From the NCBI GenBank assembly GCA_019359095.1, contig JAHHHZ010000029.1:85902-149901 (forward strand): DNA of 64,000 bases, written 5' to 3'. The notes under the pieces were generated by a model, which was given only the letters and a program-made list of their open reading frames with translations, searched no databases and was not told where the DNA came from. Positions 34,420-42,503 of the stretch are shown in pieces (positions within the stretch are counted from its first letter, which is position 1; every line of letters begins with the position of its first letter). Origin of the DNA: Pleurocapsa minor HA4230-MV1 (GTDB lineage Bacteria > Cyanobacteriota > Cyanobacteriia > Cyanobacteriales > Xenococcaceae). The position numbers and the translations under genes were made by a program.

Positions 34420-34545
34420 GCTAAGTTTCCAAGATACATATAAACCCAGGTAACTTTGTAGCTGGATAAGTAGCTAACAAGTTAGCAAGATATATGTAAA
34501 CCCAGGTAACTGGGCAACTGGGAAGCTAGCTTACCAGGTAACTGG
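34420..34545. repeat. Partition-site-like repeats downstream of parAB
   Basis: Two imperfect copies of a roughly 45-bp unit (from about 34420 and 34474). Each contains an AAGATA element, a TAAACCCAGG element and one or more GTAACTGG-type octamers. The same unit recurs on the other side of parA at 35554. Flanking arrays of short direct repeats are typical of centromeres bound by ribbon-helix-helix partition proteins. Confidence 0.65.
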
Positions 34546-34546
34546 G

Positions 34547-34819
34547 CTATAGGTCGTCTTTAGTATAGCCCTCTGGCAAGCCATATTTTTTGATCAGAAA
34601 TGCGATGACAATTTTTTTAAATTGACTTCCTTCCATTTTAATTTTGCCCATCCAAAAATTGCCTACTTCTGCTGGGACTTCCAAGTTCAGGGTCTTTTTC
34701 TTAATACTTTTTTTAACTTGGTTACTTGTTACCTGAGTATCTTGGTTACTTGCTATCTGAGTATCTTGGTCGTAATCATCAGACTTAGCCTTGTTGATAA
34801 TATTTTTGACAATGCTCAT
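34547..34819 (-). CDS. ParB-like small DNA-binding partition partner
   Basis: This 90-aa protein overlaps the end of parA by 4 bp (ATGA), the standard coupling for parA-parB operons. The N terminus is flexible and Gln/Thr-rich (IASNQDTQVTSNQ). The C-terminal 50 residues have a short strand (KTLNLEVP) followed by two helices (GNFWMGKIKMEGSQFKKIVIAFLIKKYGL), the ribbon-helix-helix pattern of ParG/omega-like centromere proteins. It would bind the nearby octamer arrays and stimulate ParA. The assignment rests on context and secondary-structure pattern. Confidence 0.7.
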   Translation of the reverse strand: MSIVKNIINKAKSDDYDQDTQIASNQDTQVTSNQVKKSIKKKTLNLEVPAEVGNFWMGKIKMEGSQFKKIVIAFLIKKYGLPEGYTKDDL

Positions 34820-35472
34820 TTGTTTTTCTCCAAAAAACTGATAATTTCCTTACCTACTGCTTTGTAGTCTTGCCACAGTGGTTTCTGTCCTGTCATATAT
34901 CGAACAGTAGTAGACAAATCTCCTGCATGTTGGAATCCAGTTGAACGACGAATCATCTGTTCAAACACGGGTAATCCTGCATCAATTAAATCTTGTCGCA
35001 TATTTTTTCCCGTCGTACTGGGATGGGGCGGCACAATAGAAATCAAAAACTTGTAAGGAGCGTTGCCAATGTCATGAGCTGTTTTCATCATTGGTTCAAA
35101 ACTATCGCTATTGGGCTGAGTAGGTAAAATTAATAGATTAGTTCCTTCTGCCAATTCTTTTAGATCATCGCTATCGGGTCTTGCTGGAGTGTCAAAAACT
35201 ATGTATTTGTAGTCGGATACATGCATAGCCGCTGCTTTTTCAGGTACTACAGTAAAAGGCAGTTTTTTGACTTTAGGTGAATCCTTAATTATTTCCAGAT
35301 TGTTTTTATATCGAGATAGGGCTGTGCGATTTGGATCGCAATCAACGATTAATGTCGGGCCGTAGTCACTCAAAAAGTCAGCTATATGAATAGCAGTTGT
35401 ACTTTTAGCTACGCCTCCTTTATACCCAGTAATAGTGACAATTTCTCTAGCAGTTCCCATGCCGTTACTCAC
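34816..35472 (-). CDS. parA: ParA-family partition ATPase
   Basis: This 218-aa Walker-type ATPase drives plasmid segregation. The deviant Walker A motif KGGVAKST (18-25) carries the signature Lys. LIVDCDPNRTA gives Walker A-prime and YIVFDTPARPDSDD gives Walker B. The short N terminus without an HTH classifies it with type Ib ParA proteins, which use a small ribbon-helix-helix partner, as found here. Starts at 35472 or 35460 are possible. Repeat arrays lie on both sides of the operon. Confidence 0.93.
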   Translation of the reverse strand: MSNGMGTAREIVTITGYKGGVAKSTTAIHIADFLSDYGPTLIVDCDPNRTALSRYKNNLEIIKDSPKVKKLPFTVVPEKAAAMHVSDYKYIVFDTPARPDSDDLKELAEGTNLLILPTQPNSDSFEPMMKTAHDIGNAPYKFLISIVPPHPSTTGKNMRQDLIDAGLPVFEQMIRRSTGFQHAGDLSTTVRYMTGQKPLWQDYKAVGKEIISFLEKNK

Positions 35473-35553
35473 TTGATAATTGGGTTTACAGCCAATAAGA
35501 TAACAAGCTAACTGGTTATTTGGGTTTCTTGTAATCTTAGTTTACATATTACT

Positions 35554-35617
35554 GGGTAACAAGTTAGCAAGATATAAGTAAACCTTGGTAACTGGGTAAC
35601 TGGGTAACTGGGTAACT
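35554..35617. repeat. Partition-site-like array upstream of parA, four perfect GGTAACTG octamers
   Basis: A 28-bp leader similar to that at 34474 is followed by four head-to-tail perfect copies of GGTAACTG (35586-35617). The position in the parA promoter suggests combined operator and centromere function, as for omega- or ParG-type systems. The rest of the 364-bp gap to the Uma2 gene is AT-rich, with no gene seen. Confidence 0.72.
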
Positions 35618-35836
35618 GAATAGGTGTTTTAACTTAAAATATATAAAAATAAATCCGCTCATATTCCAGTCGTAAAACTGAGGATATAAGCACTCCAACA
35701 GATAAAGTTTAGAATAAAACAAAGAAAAGAACTTCAAAAAATTACTGAATGAAATGGAAAAAGCAACCGCCCAAAGAGCAAGCTTTTATATTTATATTTA
35801 ATTTACCATCTATAACAACTTGGATTATCGATAATC

Positions 35837-36409
35837 ATGACTGCTATTAATGTTTCTGCTTTTACAGAGAGAATAAGCGATCGCGAATTGGAAAAGCTGT
35901 GCGCGGACAATCCCGAAACCAAATTTGAAACTACTCCTCAAGGAAAATTAATCGTTATGTCACCGACTGGAAGTGAGAGTGGAAAAATGAATGGGGATTT
36001 ATTCTTCCAAGTCGAATTATGGAATCGCCAATATAAATTAGGAGTTACTTTTGACTCTTCTACTGGATTCAAACTCTCCAATGGTGCAACCCGTTCTCCC
36101 GATGTTAGTTGGGTAGAAAATGTCAAATGGAATAGTCTAAGCAAGCAGCAGCAAAGGAAGTTTGCGCCTATAGAACCCAATTTCGTAATCGAGTTAATGT
36201 CTCCTACCGATGATTTATTCGAGTTACAGCAAAAGATGGTCGAATACATGAACTGTGGCGTAAGACTAGGTTGGTTGATTAATCCCGATAATAAAGTGGT
36301 AGAAATCTATCGTCAGGAAAGAAACAAAGAAGTTTTAGATAACCCCGCCAGCTTGTCTGGAGAAAATGTACTGCCCAACCTAACTGTCAGTCTAGGTGAG
36401 ATATTTTAA
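35837..36409 (+). CDS. Uma2-family (DUF820) putative restriction endonuclease-fold protein
   Basis: This 190-aa protein of the PD-(D/E)XK nuclease superfamily is abundant in cyanobacteria. It has family motifs KLIVMSPTGSESG (37-49), the acidic SPDVSWV (D89) and FVIELMSPTD (E119), with the trailing helix QKMVEYMNCGVRLGWLINP. The complete domain is present at normal length. The cellular role of Uma2 proteins is poorly known; they are linked to mobile DNA. The gene is separate from its neighbours and points away from parA. Confidence 0.9.
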   Translation: MTAINVSAFTERISDRELEKLCADNPETKFETTPQGKLIVMSPTGSESGKMNGDLFFQVELWNRQYKLGVTFDSSTGFKLSNGATRSPDVSWVENVKWNSLSKQQQRKFAPIEPNFVIELMSPTDDLFELQQKMVEYMNCGVRLGWLINPDNKVVEIYRQERNKEVLDNPASLSGENVLPNLTVSLGEIF

Positions 36410-36511
36410 TCTATTTAGTTGATTCTTTCTTCATAAAAGTCTGGCGGTTTACTGCTTATTATTGATATGCCATTAATTAATGTTCCTATTGTTCGTACCA
36501 AGTTTTATTCT

Positions 36512-36543
36512 TAACTGGGTAACTGGGTAACTGGGTAACTGGG
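36512..36543. repeat. Second four-copy octamer array (TAACTGGG)
   Basis: Four perfect copies of TAACTGGG, in the same register as the parA-side array, end 4 bp before the virD4 stop codon. This is about 900 bp from the first array, with the Uma2 gene between. It is a likely additional partition-protein binding site. Confidence 0.75.
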
Positions 36544-36547
36544 TAAC

Positions 36548-38416
36548 TTACTTTTGATTCTCTGGAGGCATGGGCAGTAATTCTTCAGCATGAGCCAGTC
36601 TTAACTGCAATTGCTCCGTTGTCCAGTCCTGCTTCTCCTTGTTGTTTAATTGGCTGAGATCGATATATTTTTGCTGTTGTTTCTCTTTGAGTGCCGCCAT
36701 TCTTTGGGCTAAGGCAGGGCGAATTTTCTCTTTCCAAATTACCGTTTGGGCGTTAAGTTCTCGCTTAATATCCTCTTCGGGAATACCAATTCTACCCATC
36801 AATGGTCTTCTAGTATCGTCTTTATCTCCATAGCCTGGGTTGGCAATAATGGCTTTACCTTGGGGAAATCTCTCAATCTGATCTACGCTAATCAAGGGAA
36901 CTTGGTGAATTTGTTTATTTACGGAAGTTGAACCACCAGTAGCAGAGGAGGAACGGGAAACTGAGGTCGTGATTTCAGTTTTGTTGCCAAACTTTTTAGA
37001 ATATTCTTCTGCGGTAGCCGAATCATTAGGACCGAATAGGACATGGGTGTACAAGCCAGATACTAGGGCTTTACCTCGTTTGTCTCCATATAGTTCAAAG
37101 AATTGATTCAAGCTTTGCGCTCCAATTATGGGAATACCACCATTAGAGCGATACTCGTTAATAAATTCAGCTAGTTTAGCAAATACTCCTAAGCTGGGAG
37201 CTTCATCAATACAGTAACAAAAAGGATTTTTCCGCTTCTGGCTGAGGTTTTCGACAATAGAAAGGTGCATACACATGATAATCAAAGGTGCGATTACGCT
37301 GCGCCTGCGGTCATCTAGCTTCATAACTAGTAATTGCTTGGGCTTGAGGTGAAGATCGATGGTACTTTTACCAATCATGCAGGGCAAAAGGTCATTTTGA
37401 ATAAAGCCTGAGAAAGTAATTTCTGCTGTGGTTTTAATCGAAGCTGCGGTCTTTTCTGATTCTTTAGAGGAAAGGAAGTTAGAAAGAGTCGCGGCAATCC
37501 AAGGGTCGAGCTTCTGCTGATCATTACGCTGCACTGCCCAATCAAGGCGTTTGACCAAGTTAGGTAGTTGGGTGATAGCGTAGACCATCGGCAAGTCTTG
37601 ATACTTACTCGATTTAGCCAGCTGCATCAACCCTTTAGCGAGCATTCCCCCTGATTGGGAGAAAAAGTCTTTTTTGCCGTCCCCGCCACCCTGAGAGTCG
37701 ATAAAGATTTTAGCTAGTTCTCCTGCTGTGGTAGCATCTCTGGCATCTTTCATGAAGTCGAGAGGATTGATTACGCAAGTGTATTGACCTTCTGGATGAT
37801 TTGGATCTTCCTCGTGTTCAACTCCTACTCCTCCAGGGGCAAAGACATCTACGGTATAGCCATAACGAGAAGCCAAAGACATATGCAGCTTCATCTGGTC
37901 GCCTTTTTTATCGTAAAGCAGGACACTCACTGACTGGGCATACAGAGATTCAAGCACGCGATCGATAAAGGAAAAAGTTTTACCAGAACCAGGCGCGCCT
38001 AAAACCAGTACTCCCCTACCCACATCGGGTATCCAGGTGGTTGGCATAGTATTGTGCAAAATAGTCTGTACTCTAGATGCCCATTTAGATCCTAAAAATT
38101 TGTATTGGTATTGAGGTGTCCCACACCAAGCAGCACTTGGATTACACTTACCGCTAGCCGTGACCTTCAGGTGTTTGAAGGCTAAATTTGTAGCGTTGAG
38201 CTTATCCCAACGATTAGCCATTCGAGCCGAGGTGAGTTGGGGTTGTTTTTGATTGAGCGAAGCCAAAATTAGGAAAAAACCTAAAATCCCTCCCATAACT
38301 GAGAGTTGAAATAGTTCTGTTGACCATAGCGATTGTTGGGCTGGGGATGTATTCGCAACTGGAATTTGGGCTTGTGTATTAGCCTGGGCGACTAGTTTTG
38401 GTAAGTAGTTAGTCAT
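36548..38416 (-). CDS. VirD4/TraG-type conjugative coupling protein
   Basis: This 622-aa inner-membrane ATPase brings the DNA-relaxase complex to the T4SS. An N-terminal membrane helix (LFQLSVMGGILGFFLILASL, about 35-54) is followed by Walker A GAPGSGKT (140-147), the conserved FIDRVLES, and Walker B in YCIDEAPSLG, with GIPIIGAQSLNQFFELYG as the motif 3 region. Only one clear N-terminal helix is present. The second may be supplied by the 41-aa protein encoded directly upstream. It lies about 23 kb from the tra operon, but both belong to one transfer system. Confidence 0.93.
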   Translation of the reverse strand: MTNYLPKLVAQANTQAQIPVANTSPAQQSLWSTELFQLSVMGGILGFFLILASLNQKQPQLTSARMANRWDKLNATNLAFKHLKVTASGKCNPSAAWCGTPQYQYKFLGSKWASRVQTILHNTMPTTWIPDVGRGVLVLGAPGSGKTFSFIDRVLESLYAQSVSVLLYDKKGDQMKLHMSLASRYGYTVDVFAPGGVGVEHEEDPNHPEGQYTCVINPLDFMKDARDATTAGELAKIFIDSQGGGDGKKDFFSQSGGMLAKGLMQLAKSSKYQDLPMVYAITQLPNLVKRLDWAVQRNDQQKLDPWIAATLSNFLSSKESEKTAASIKTTAEITFSGFIQNDLLPCMIGKSTIDLHLKPKQLLVMKLDDRRRSVIAPLIIMCMHLSIVENLSQKRKNPFCYCIDEAPSLGVFAKLAEFINEYRSNGGIPIIGAQSLNQFFELYGDKRGKALVSGLYTHVLFGPNDSATAEEYSKKFGNKTEITTSVSRSSSATGGSTSVNKQIHQVPLISVDQIERFPQGKAIIANPGYGDKDDTRRPLMGRIGIPEEDIKRELNAQTVIWKEKIRPALAQRMAALKEKQQQKYIDLSQLNNKEKQDWTTEQLQLRLAHAEELLPMPPENQK

Positions 38417-38419
38417 GGC

Positions 38420-38545
38420 TTAGGAAATCAATCCACCGATAAAACTAAATTGCCAAAGGAATGTAGGCAGTATCCAGCTAGATAAGAACATGGCGATCGC
38501 CATTAACATCAAAAAGACTTTTGGCGTAATTGTTTTTCGGGACAT
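38420..38545 (-). CDS. Small membrane protein upstream of virD4
   Basis: A 41-aa frame starts at the ATG 38545-38543 and ends 3 bp before the virD4 start. After a basic start (MSRKTITPKV) it is hydrophobic almost throughout (FLMLMAIAMFLSSWILPTFLWQFSFIGGLI), enough for one or two membrane passes. Its immediate coupling to virD4 suggests a helper subunit supplying transmembrane helices. No family recognised. Confidence 0.55.
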   Translation of the reverse strand: MSRKTITPKVFLMLMAIAMFLSSWILPTFLWQFSFIGGLIS

Positions 38546-38632
38546 AAGCGAGGATGTGATTGAAAGGTTTGCATCCTCAAATTAGCTTGATAATAGCCCA
38601 GATCGCCCTAAGATTTGAGCCATCTTTTATCA

Positions 38633-38645
38633 GACTAAAGTACGA
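38633..38645 (+). promoter_or_regulatory. Shared 13-bp motif GACTAAAGTACGA (copy 2)
   Basis: Located between the divergent virD4-side gene and the DNA polymerase gene, 41 bp upstream of the latter. The match to copy 3 extends to 15 bp (CA before the motif). Confidence 0.6.
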
Positions 38646-38686
38646 GGGGAAGTGGCTTTTAGCTAATACATACTAATTTAAAATAA

Positions 38687-40480
38687 ATGCCCAACCAAAG
38701 ATTGAGTTTTTATACAAAAAAACAAAGCAAGGCTTTGCTTGATAGACTGGCTTACGAAAAAGAAGTGAATTTTGACTATGTAATAGTCGATCGCGATTGT
38801 GACCTCGATCGCTGGGTCGAAAGAATTCAAGTCGAAAGCTGTTTTATTACTTTAGACACTGAAACAAAAGGGCTGACTCCTGCTCCTTGCATGGTTAAGA
38901 CTATTCAGATAGCCTATAGCCCCGATGTACCAGTGCTAATTATTAAATTGCCTAAGATCGAGGATAGGAGTAGCCTCAAAAGATTAATGGCTAATACTAA
39001 AATGCTTAAGGTAGGACATCACATCAAGTTTGATGTCTTGATGCTAGAAGCGGAAGGAATTGAGGTTAATGGTCCTTTGATGTGTACCATGTTGGGCATT
39101 GAAGTATTAAAAGCAGGGGCGACTAGACAAGCCAGTTTGCAGTTTACGGCTGGATGCTTACTCAATGTCAAATTAGATAAGACTGAGCAAAATTCAGACT
39201 GGACAGGAAAACTAACTAGTACTCAACTCCAATATGCTGCCAATGATGCGGGAATATTAGTTGAGATTTTAACTAGCCTTCAACAACAGTTAGACAAGGC
39301 TAATTTATCTGGCATAGCCATTTTGGAGTACTCTTGCCTGCTGCCGATAATTAAGATGCAGAGTCGGGGAATTTTCCTCGATCGCAATCGCTGGTACAAA
39401 GTGCGCCAAGACTATGAAAAACAGCGAGATAGTTTAGGAGAAGAAATTTACCAGGAATTAGGCAAAGAATTTAATATTGTTTCTTCTAAACAACTATTAA
39501 CTGTACTCCAAGAGTATGGAGTGAATCTAAAGTCTACCAATAGTAATGTACTGATTGAATGGGTCAAGGAGTATCCCATTATTGCGCCCGTAATTAAGTA
39601 TCGCAGTCTCAATACTATTATCAATACTTTCTTAAAAGGTTTTGATGAACATCTTCAAGAGGACAATCGACTTAGAGGCAATTGGTGGCAGATTGGTACG
39701 AGGACAGGTAGAACTAGCTGTCATGAGCCAAATTTGAGTAACATACCTAAAATACCTAAGTTGAGAAAGTGCTTTGGTGCTACTGATGGCAATATTCTAG
39801 TCGATGCTGACTACTCTCAAATTGAGTTGAGGCTAGCTGCCAAAAGAATGAACGTACCTACTTTGATTGAGGCATTTGGGCAGGGACAGGATATTCATGC
39901 TCTAACCGGTTCTTACATCTATGATTGTAAGATAGAAGAGCTGAAGCCAGAACAGCGTAAACTCGGTAAGATTTTGAATTTAGGCTTAATCTATGGCATG
40001 GGTGCAGAAAAGTTTCGCCTCAATGCCGCCAAAAAGTTCAGTGTCTACTTGAGCTGGGAACGTGCAAAAGAGCTGCGGGAAATGTTTTTCTCTCTCTATC
40101 CTGAAATTGCCCTGTATCACTCCTCATGTCGCCGTCGGTGGCAACAGGGTCAACAGCAGGCTCAATCGAGTTTGGGCAGAGTTAATATTTGGTCGAGTAA
40201 AAGCCCGAAGCTTAGCCAGATTATCAACTATCCGATTCAGGCTGATTGTGCTGACATTCTAAAGCGGGCAATATCTAGCTGGTATATAGAATCAGTTGGA
40301 CAAGGACTGGATGCTCACCTGGTTTTGACTGCCTACGATCAGTTAGTAATTGAAGCGAGAAAGGATTCAAGCGATCGCGTAGCTCAGGTTTTGGAAAGGG
40401 TTATGATTGAAGCAGGGCGGGATATTTTGGCTCCAATACCAGTAGTGGTTGATATCAAGGTAGGTAGGTATTGGAGTTGA
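38687..40480 (+). CDS. Family A DNA polymerase with 3-5 exonuclease, altered motif C
   Basis: This 597-aa DNA polymerase I-type enzyme lacks the 5-prime nuclease domain. Proofreading motifs are intact: LDTET (D57, E59), GHHIKFD (D116) and YAANDAG (Y183, D187). Polymerase motif A is DYSQIELR (D375) and motif B is RKLGKILNLGLIYG (K428, Y436), with Leu in place of the usual Phe before GLIYG. In motif C the usual HDE is YDQ (Y550, D551, Q552), keeping the essential Asp. It should be active, perhaps with altered properties. It could serve plasmid replication together with the clamp and loader genes. Confidence 0.93.
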   Translation: MPNQRLSFYTKKQSKALLDRLAYEKEVNFDYVIVDRDCDLDRWVERIQVESCFITLDTETKGLTPAPCMVKTIQIAYSPDVPVLIIKLPKIEDRSSLKRLMANTKMLKVGHHIKFDVLMLEAEGIEVNGPLMCTMLGIEVLKAGATRQASLQFTAGCLLNVKLDKTEQNSDWTGKLTSTQLQYAANDAGILVEILTSLQQQLDKANLSGIAILEYSCLLPIIKMQSRGIFLDRNRWYKVRQDYEKQRDSLGEEIYQELGKEFNIVSSKQLLTVLQEYGVNLKSTNSNVLIEWVKEYPIIAPVIKYRSLNTIINTFLKGFDEHLQEDNRLRGNWWQIGTRTGRTSCHEPNLSNIPKIPKLRKCFGATDGNILVDADYSQIELRLAAKRMNVPTLIEAFGQGQDIHALTGSYIYDCKIEELKPEQRKLGKILNLGLIYGMGAEKFRLNAAKKFSVYLSWERAKELREMFFSLYPEIALYHSSCRRRWQQGQQQAQSSLGRVNIWSSKSPKLSQIINYPIQADCADILKRAISSWYIESVGQGLDAHLVLTAYDQLVIEARKDSSDRVAQVLERVMIEAGRDILAPIPVVVDIKVGRYWS

Positions 40481-40555
40481 TGGAAATCAAAATTCTTGCC
40501 GCAATCGCGTGTATAAAGAGAAAAATGTTTGAGGTAGTATTACTATACAAAGAAT

Positions 40556-41371
40556 CTAGCTTCGACCTACCAAATCTAACAGTCTGGCGATCGCCCCATC
40601 CAAACTAGCTGTTCCTTCATTGACTGCATAAGAATTAAGCTTGTCCCATGTCTCCTGAGATAGCCTGACGTTGTACTCCAAACCAATTCCCGCTTTGTAA
40701 GCTATGCCAGGGCTTGGTAGTTCTTGAATACTTGAATCTAATTCTAGTTGTATGTATTCGTTACTGATTGACTCGGTTTGACCATTATCCAATTTCACAA
40801 TCACCTCTGTATGGTTGGGTATTTGTTTTATTGTGCCAGAACTACCACCAAATAAAGAATGATTGGATTGAATTTTAATCTTTTGTCCAATTTTATATTG
40901 AGCTTTTGGTTCTTGATTTTTAAACTCGGACACAGCTTGAGAGACAACTTTTCCTGATGGAATTCTGTGTCCTGCTAATTCTACAGCTTTTTTCCAAGCT
41001 TGTCTTTGTAAGCTTGGTTCTAGGTTAATCAAAGGTCTACATTGACGTTCTGAAGTAGGCAAAATGAGAACCAATGGTTCTCGGTTTTGATTTGGTTCTG
41101 AATTGTTTTGTGGTTCTTGTTTTAAATTATCAACTACTTGTGATGAACCTATTAAATAGTCGCCTCGGCGACGAGTATAGCCAAATCTGTCCTGACAATA
41201 TTCTTCAAAACTACTGTGAGTTGAACGATATAACCGGCGATCTCTTAATTGGGCTAAGGCTACCCCTGCTACATAAAAAGCCCGTTCCACTTTTCTTTCT
41301 AATGCGAGGCGATCGCGGGATTCATCATGAGTTAGATCTAAGCTGGATTTTAATTTAATCAGTTTAGGCAT
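40556..41371 (-). CDS. Conserved cyanobacterial-type plasmid protein, probable DNA-binding regulator
   Basis: No named family is certain. The 271-aa product starts with a helical domain (LALERKVERAFYVAGVALAQLRDRRLYRSTHSSFEEYCQDRFGY-type sequence, about 22-65) followed by RRRGDYLIGSSQVVDNL and LPTSERQCRPL, a combination I associate with ParB-like or sulfiredoxin-type regulators on cyanobacterial plasmids. A KOW-like beta segment (QKIKIQSNHSLFGGSSGTI, near 165-183) and a C-terminal helix pair follow. It may bind DNA through the N-terminal part. It converges on the polymerase gene. Confidence 0.6.
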   Translation of the reverse strand: MPKLIKLKSSLDLTHDESRDRLALERKVERAFYVAGVALAQLRDRRLYRSTHSSFEEYCQDRFGYTRRRGDYLIGSSQVVDNLKQEPQNNSEPNQNREPLVLILPTSERQCRPLINLEPSLQRQAWKKAVELAGHRIPSGKVVSQAVSEFKNQEPKAQYKIGQKIKIQSNHSLFGGSSGTIKQIPNHTEVIVKLDNGQTESISNEYIQLELDSSIQELPSPGIAYKAGIGLEYNVRLSQETWDKLNSYAVNEGTASLDGAIARLLDLVGRS

Positions 41372-41475
41372 AGTTTTTGTCTCCTAAACTCACCTCTAAC
41401 TTTACTGCCTTCACGGGTGACAGCAGAAACTTAATAGTTGTCATGATTATTGGTTATGAAGAGATAGAAGGTTAT

Positions 41476-41499
41476 ACCCAGGTTTCAAGTTACCTGGGT
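41476..41499. repeat. Inverted copy of partition-type repeat
   Basis: ACCCAGGT and ACCTGGGT form an 8-bp inverted pair with an 8-bp loop, followed by AACTT. The arms resemble the CCAGGTAAC and GTAACTGGG elements near parAB. It may be a further partition-protein site or a terminator. The rest of the 144-bp gap (41372-41515) shows no gene. Confidence 0.45.
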
Positions 41500-41515
41500 A
41501 ACTTAAAAACTTGAT

Positions 41516-41674
41516 TTATGGAGACAAAAATCTTTTGCTATATTGTCTAGAAAACTTTTCGGTTTTTTGCGATAAGTCCTCTAGGACTTCGCCACGCTTA
41601 AATGTTTGCTCTTTAGTGGTTTCAAAAGCTACTACATCAATTGAACCATCATGTATACTTGATATTAAGTTCAT
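41516..41674 (-). CDS. Small hypothetical protein
   Basis: A 52-aa frame from the ATG 41674-41672 reads MNLISSIHDGSIDVVAFETT and ends KRFLSP. It looks like a compact soluble protein with a basic tail. A repeat-like palindrome (AGTCCTCTAGGACTT) lies inside it. No family recognised. It is divergent from the ribbon-helix-helix gene. Confidence 0.4.
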   Translation of the reverse strand: MNLISSIHDGSIDVVAFETTKEQTFKRGEVLEDLSQKTEKFSRQYSKRFLSP

Positions 41675-41807
41675 TGTTTAAACTTTTAAGTTGTTGACGA
41701 TGACAAAGCCTTGTTTGGCTTTGAGTATTAGACAGAGAGAATAAGTTTTGCCGACCCTAACTCTCTGTCATAATAATAGCACGTGATATCGCGTATACTC
41801 GTTGTTT

Positions 41808-42002
41808 ATGGAAAACACAGACCAGAAAAAAGATTATTTATTCCAGGGGAAAGGATTAGGGGTAACCCATAAGCAAACGCCAGTCAGCGTCAAACTTCCT
41901 CCTGAAATTGATGCTATTGTTCGTTCTTTACCGAATCGCAGTGAATATATTAGAAAAGCGATCGCTGAGAAGCTAGAAAAAGATGGACTTATTTCTGTGT
42001 AA
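41808..42002 (+). CDS. Ribbon-helix-helix antitoxin-like protein
   Basis: This 64-aa protein ends with the CopG-type fold: strand TPVSVKLPPEI, helix DAIVRSLPN and helix RSEYIRKAIAEKLEKDG. I chose the ATG at 41808 over the TTG at 41802. Such proteins repress their own promoter, and many are antitoxins. No toxin gene follows directly; the next gene, 99 bp on, encodes a nucleotidyltransferase. A GATATCGCG element lies in the promoter just upstream. Confidence 0.65.
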   Translation: MENTDQKKDYLFQGKGLGVTHKQTPVSVKLPPEIDAIVRSLPNRSEYIRKAIAEKLEKDGLISV

Positions 42003-42101
42003 ATTAAACTTTCAGTCTCTACAGTTTTATTGGAAGTCAAAATAAATACACACCTCCATACAGATAACCTTTATTGCTGAGCAAAAATATCTCGGTTTTC
42101 A

Positions 42102-42398
42102 ATGAATAAAGAACAATTAAAAACCTATCGTTCTCAAATTCTCACTCTTGCTGAACGTTACTATGCTCCCAATATCAGGGTGTTTGGTTCTACGGTAAGG
42201 GAAGATAATACACATGAAAGCGATGTGGATTTTCTGATTGATGTCTCGCCAGAACAATCACTCCTTGATTTAATTGCCTTTACCCGTGGGCTAAAAGAGC
42301 TTCTTGGTTGTGAAGTTGACGTTGCTCAAAGCACTGTACTTCATTCGGTAATACGAGATGAAGTGTTGCGTGAGGCTATCTCTTTAGACAGCTTGTAA
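42102..42398 (+). CDS. MNT-domain nucleotidyltransferase (MntA antitoxin-like)
   Basis: This is a 98-aa minimal nucleotidyltransferase. GS at 29-30 (VFGSTVRED) is followed by SDVDFLID (D41, D43) and the third acidic residue in CEVDVAQ (D73). In HEPN-MNT systems this enzyme AMPylates and silences a HEPN RNase toxin. No HEPN gene is next to it; the following genes encode DUF4160 and DUF2442 proteins. It is thus an orphan or has been separated from its toxin. The catalytic set looks complete. Confidence 0.85.
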   Translation: MNKEQLKTYRSQILTLAERYYAPNIRVFGSTVREDNTHESDVDFLIDVSPEQSLLDLIAFTRGLKELLGCEVDVAQSTVLHSVIRDEVLREAISLDSL

Positions 42399-42454
42399 AG
42401 GAAGAGTAAGAATGTCACAAAAAAGAAATCCTTTACTCTTCTGTGTAGACAATG

Positions 42455-42503
42455 ATTTATAATAGTTTAAACCTAACTCACTTAGGTTTAAACTATTATA
42501 AAT
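42455..42503. promoter_or_regulatory. Perfect 22-bp-arm palindrome ending in the start codon of the next gene
   Basis: Arms 42455-42476 and 42482-42503 are perfect reverse complements around the 5-bp loop CTCAC. Each contains GTTTAAAC. The right arm covers the first two bases of the ATG at 42502. In RNA this strong AU-rich hairpin would hide the ribosome-binding region. As DNA it could be an operator. It may also terminate the upstream gene. Confidence 0.8.

Noticed and set aside
34420..36543. Possible CRISPR array near parAB because of regular repeats
   Set aside because: The units are 8 bp head to tail without spacers, and no cas genes are present. Partition-site repeats explain them better.
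36446..36547. Octamer array as a virD4 terminator
   Set aside because: The array consists of direct rather than inverted repeats and cannot form a terminator stem.
40556..41371. Naming the 271-aa protein ParB
   Set aside because: It lacks the clear ParB/Spo0J motif (GERR-type box), and partition is already served by the parA operon.
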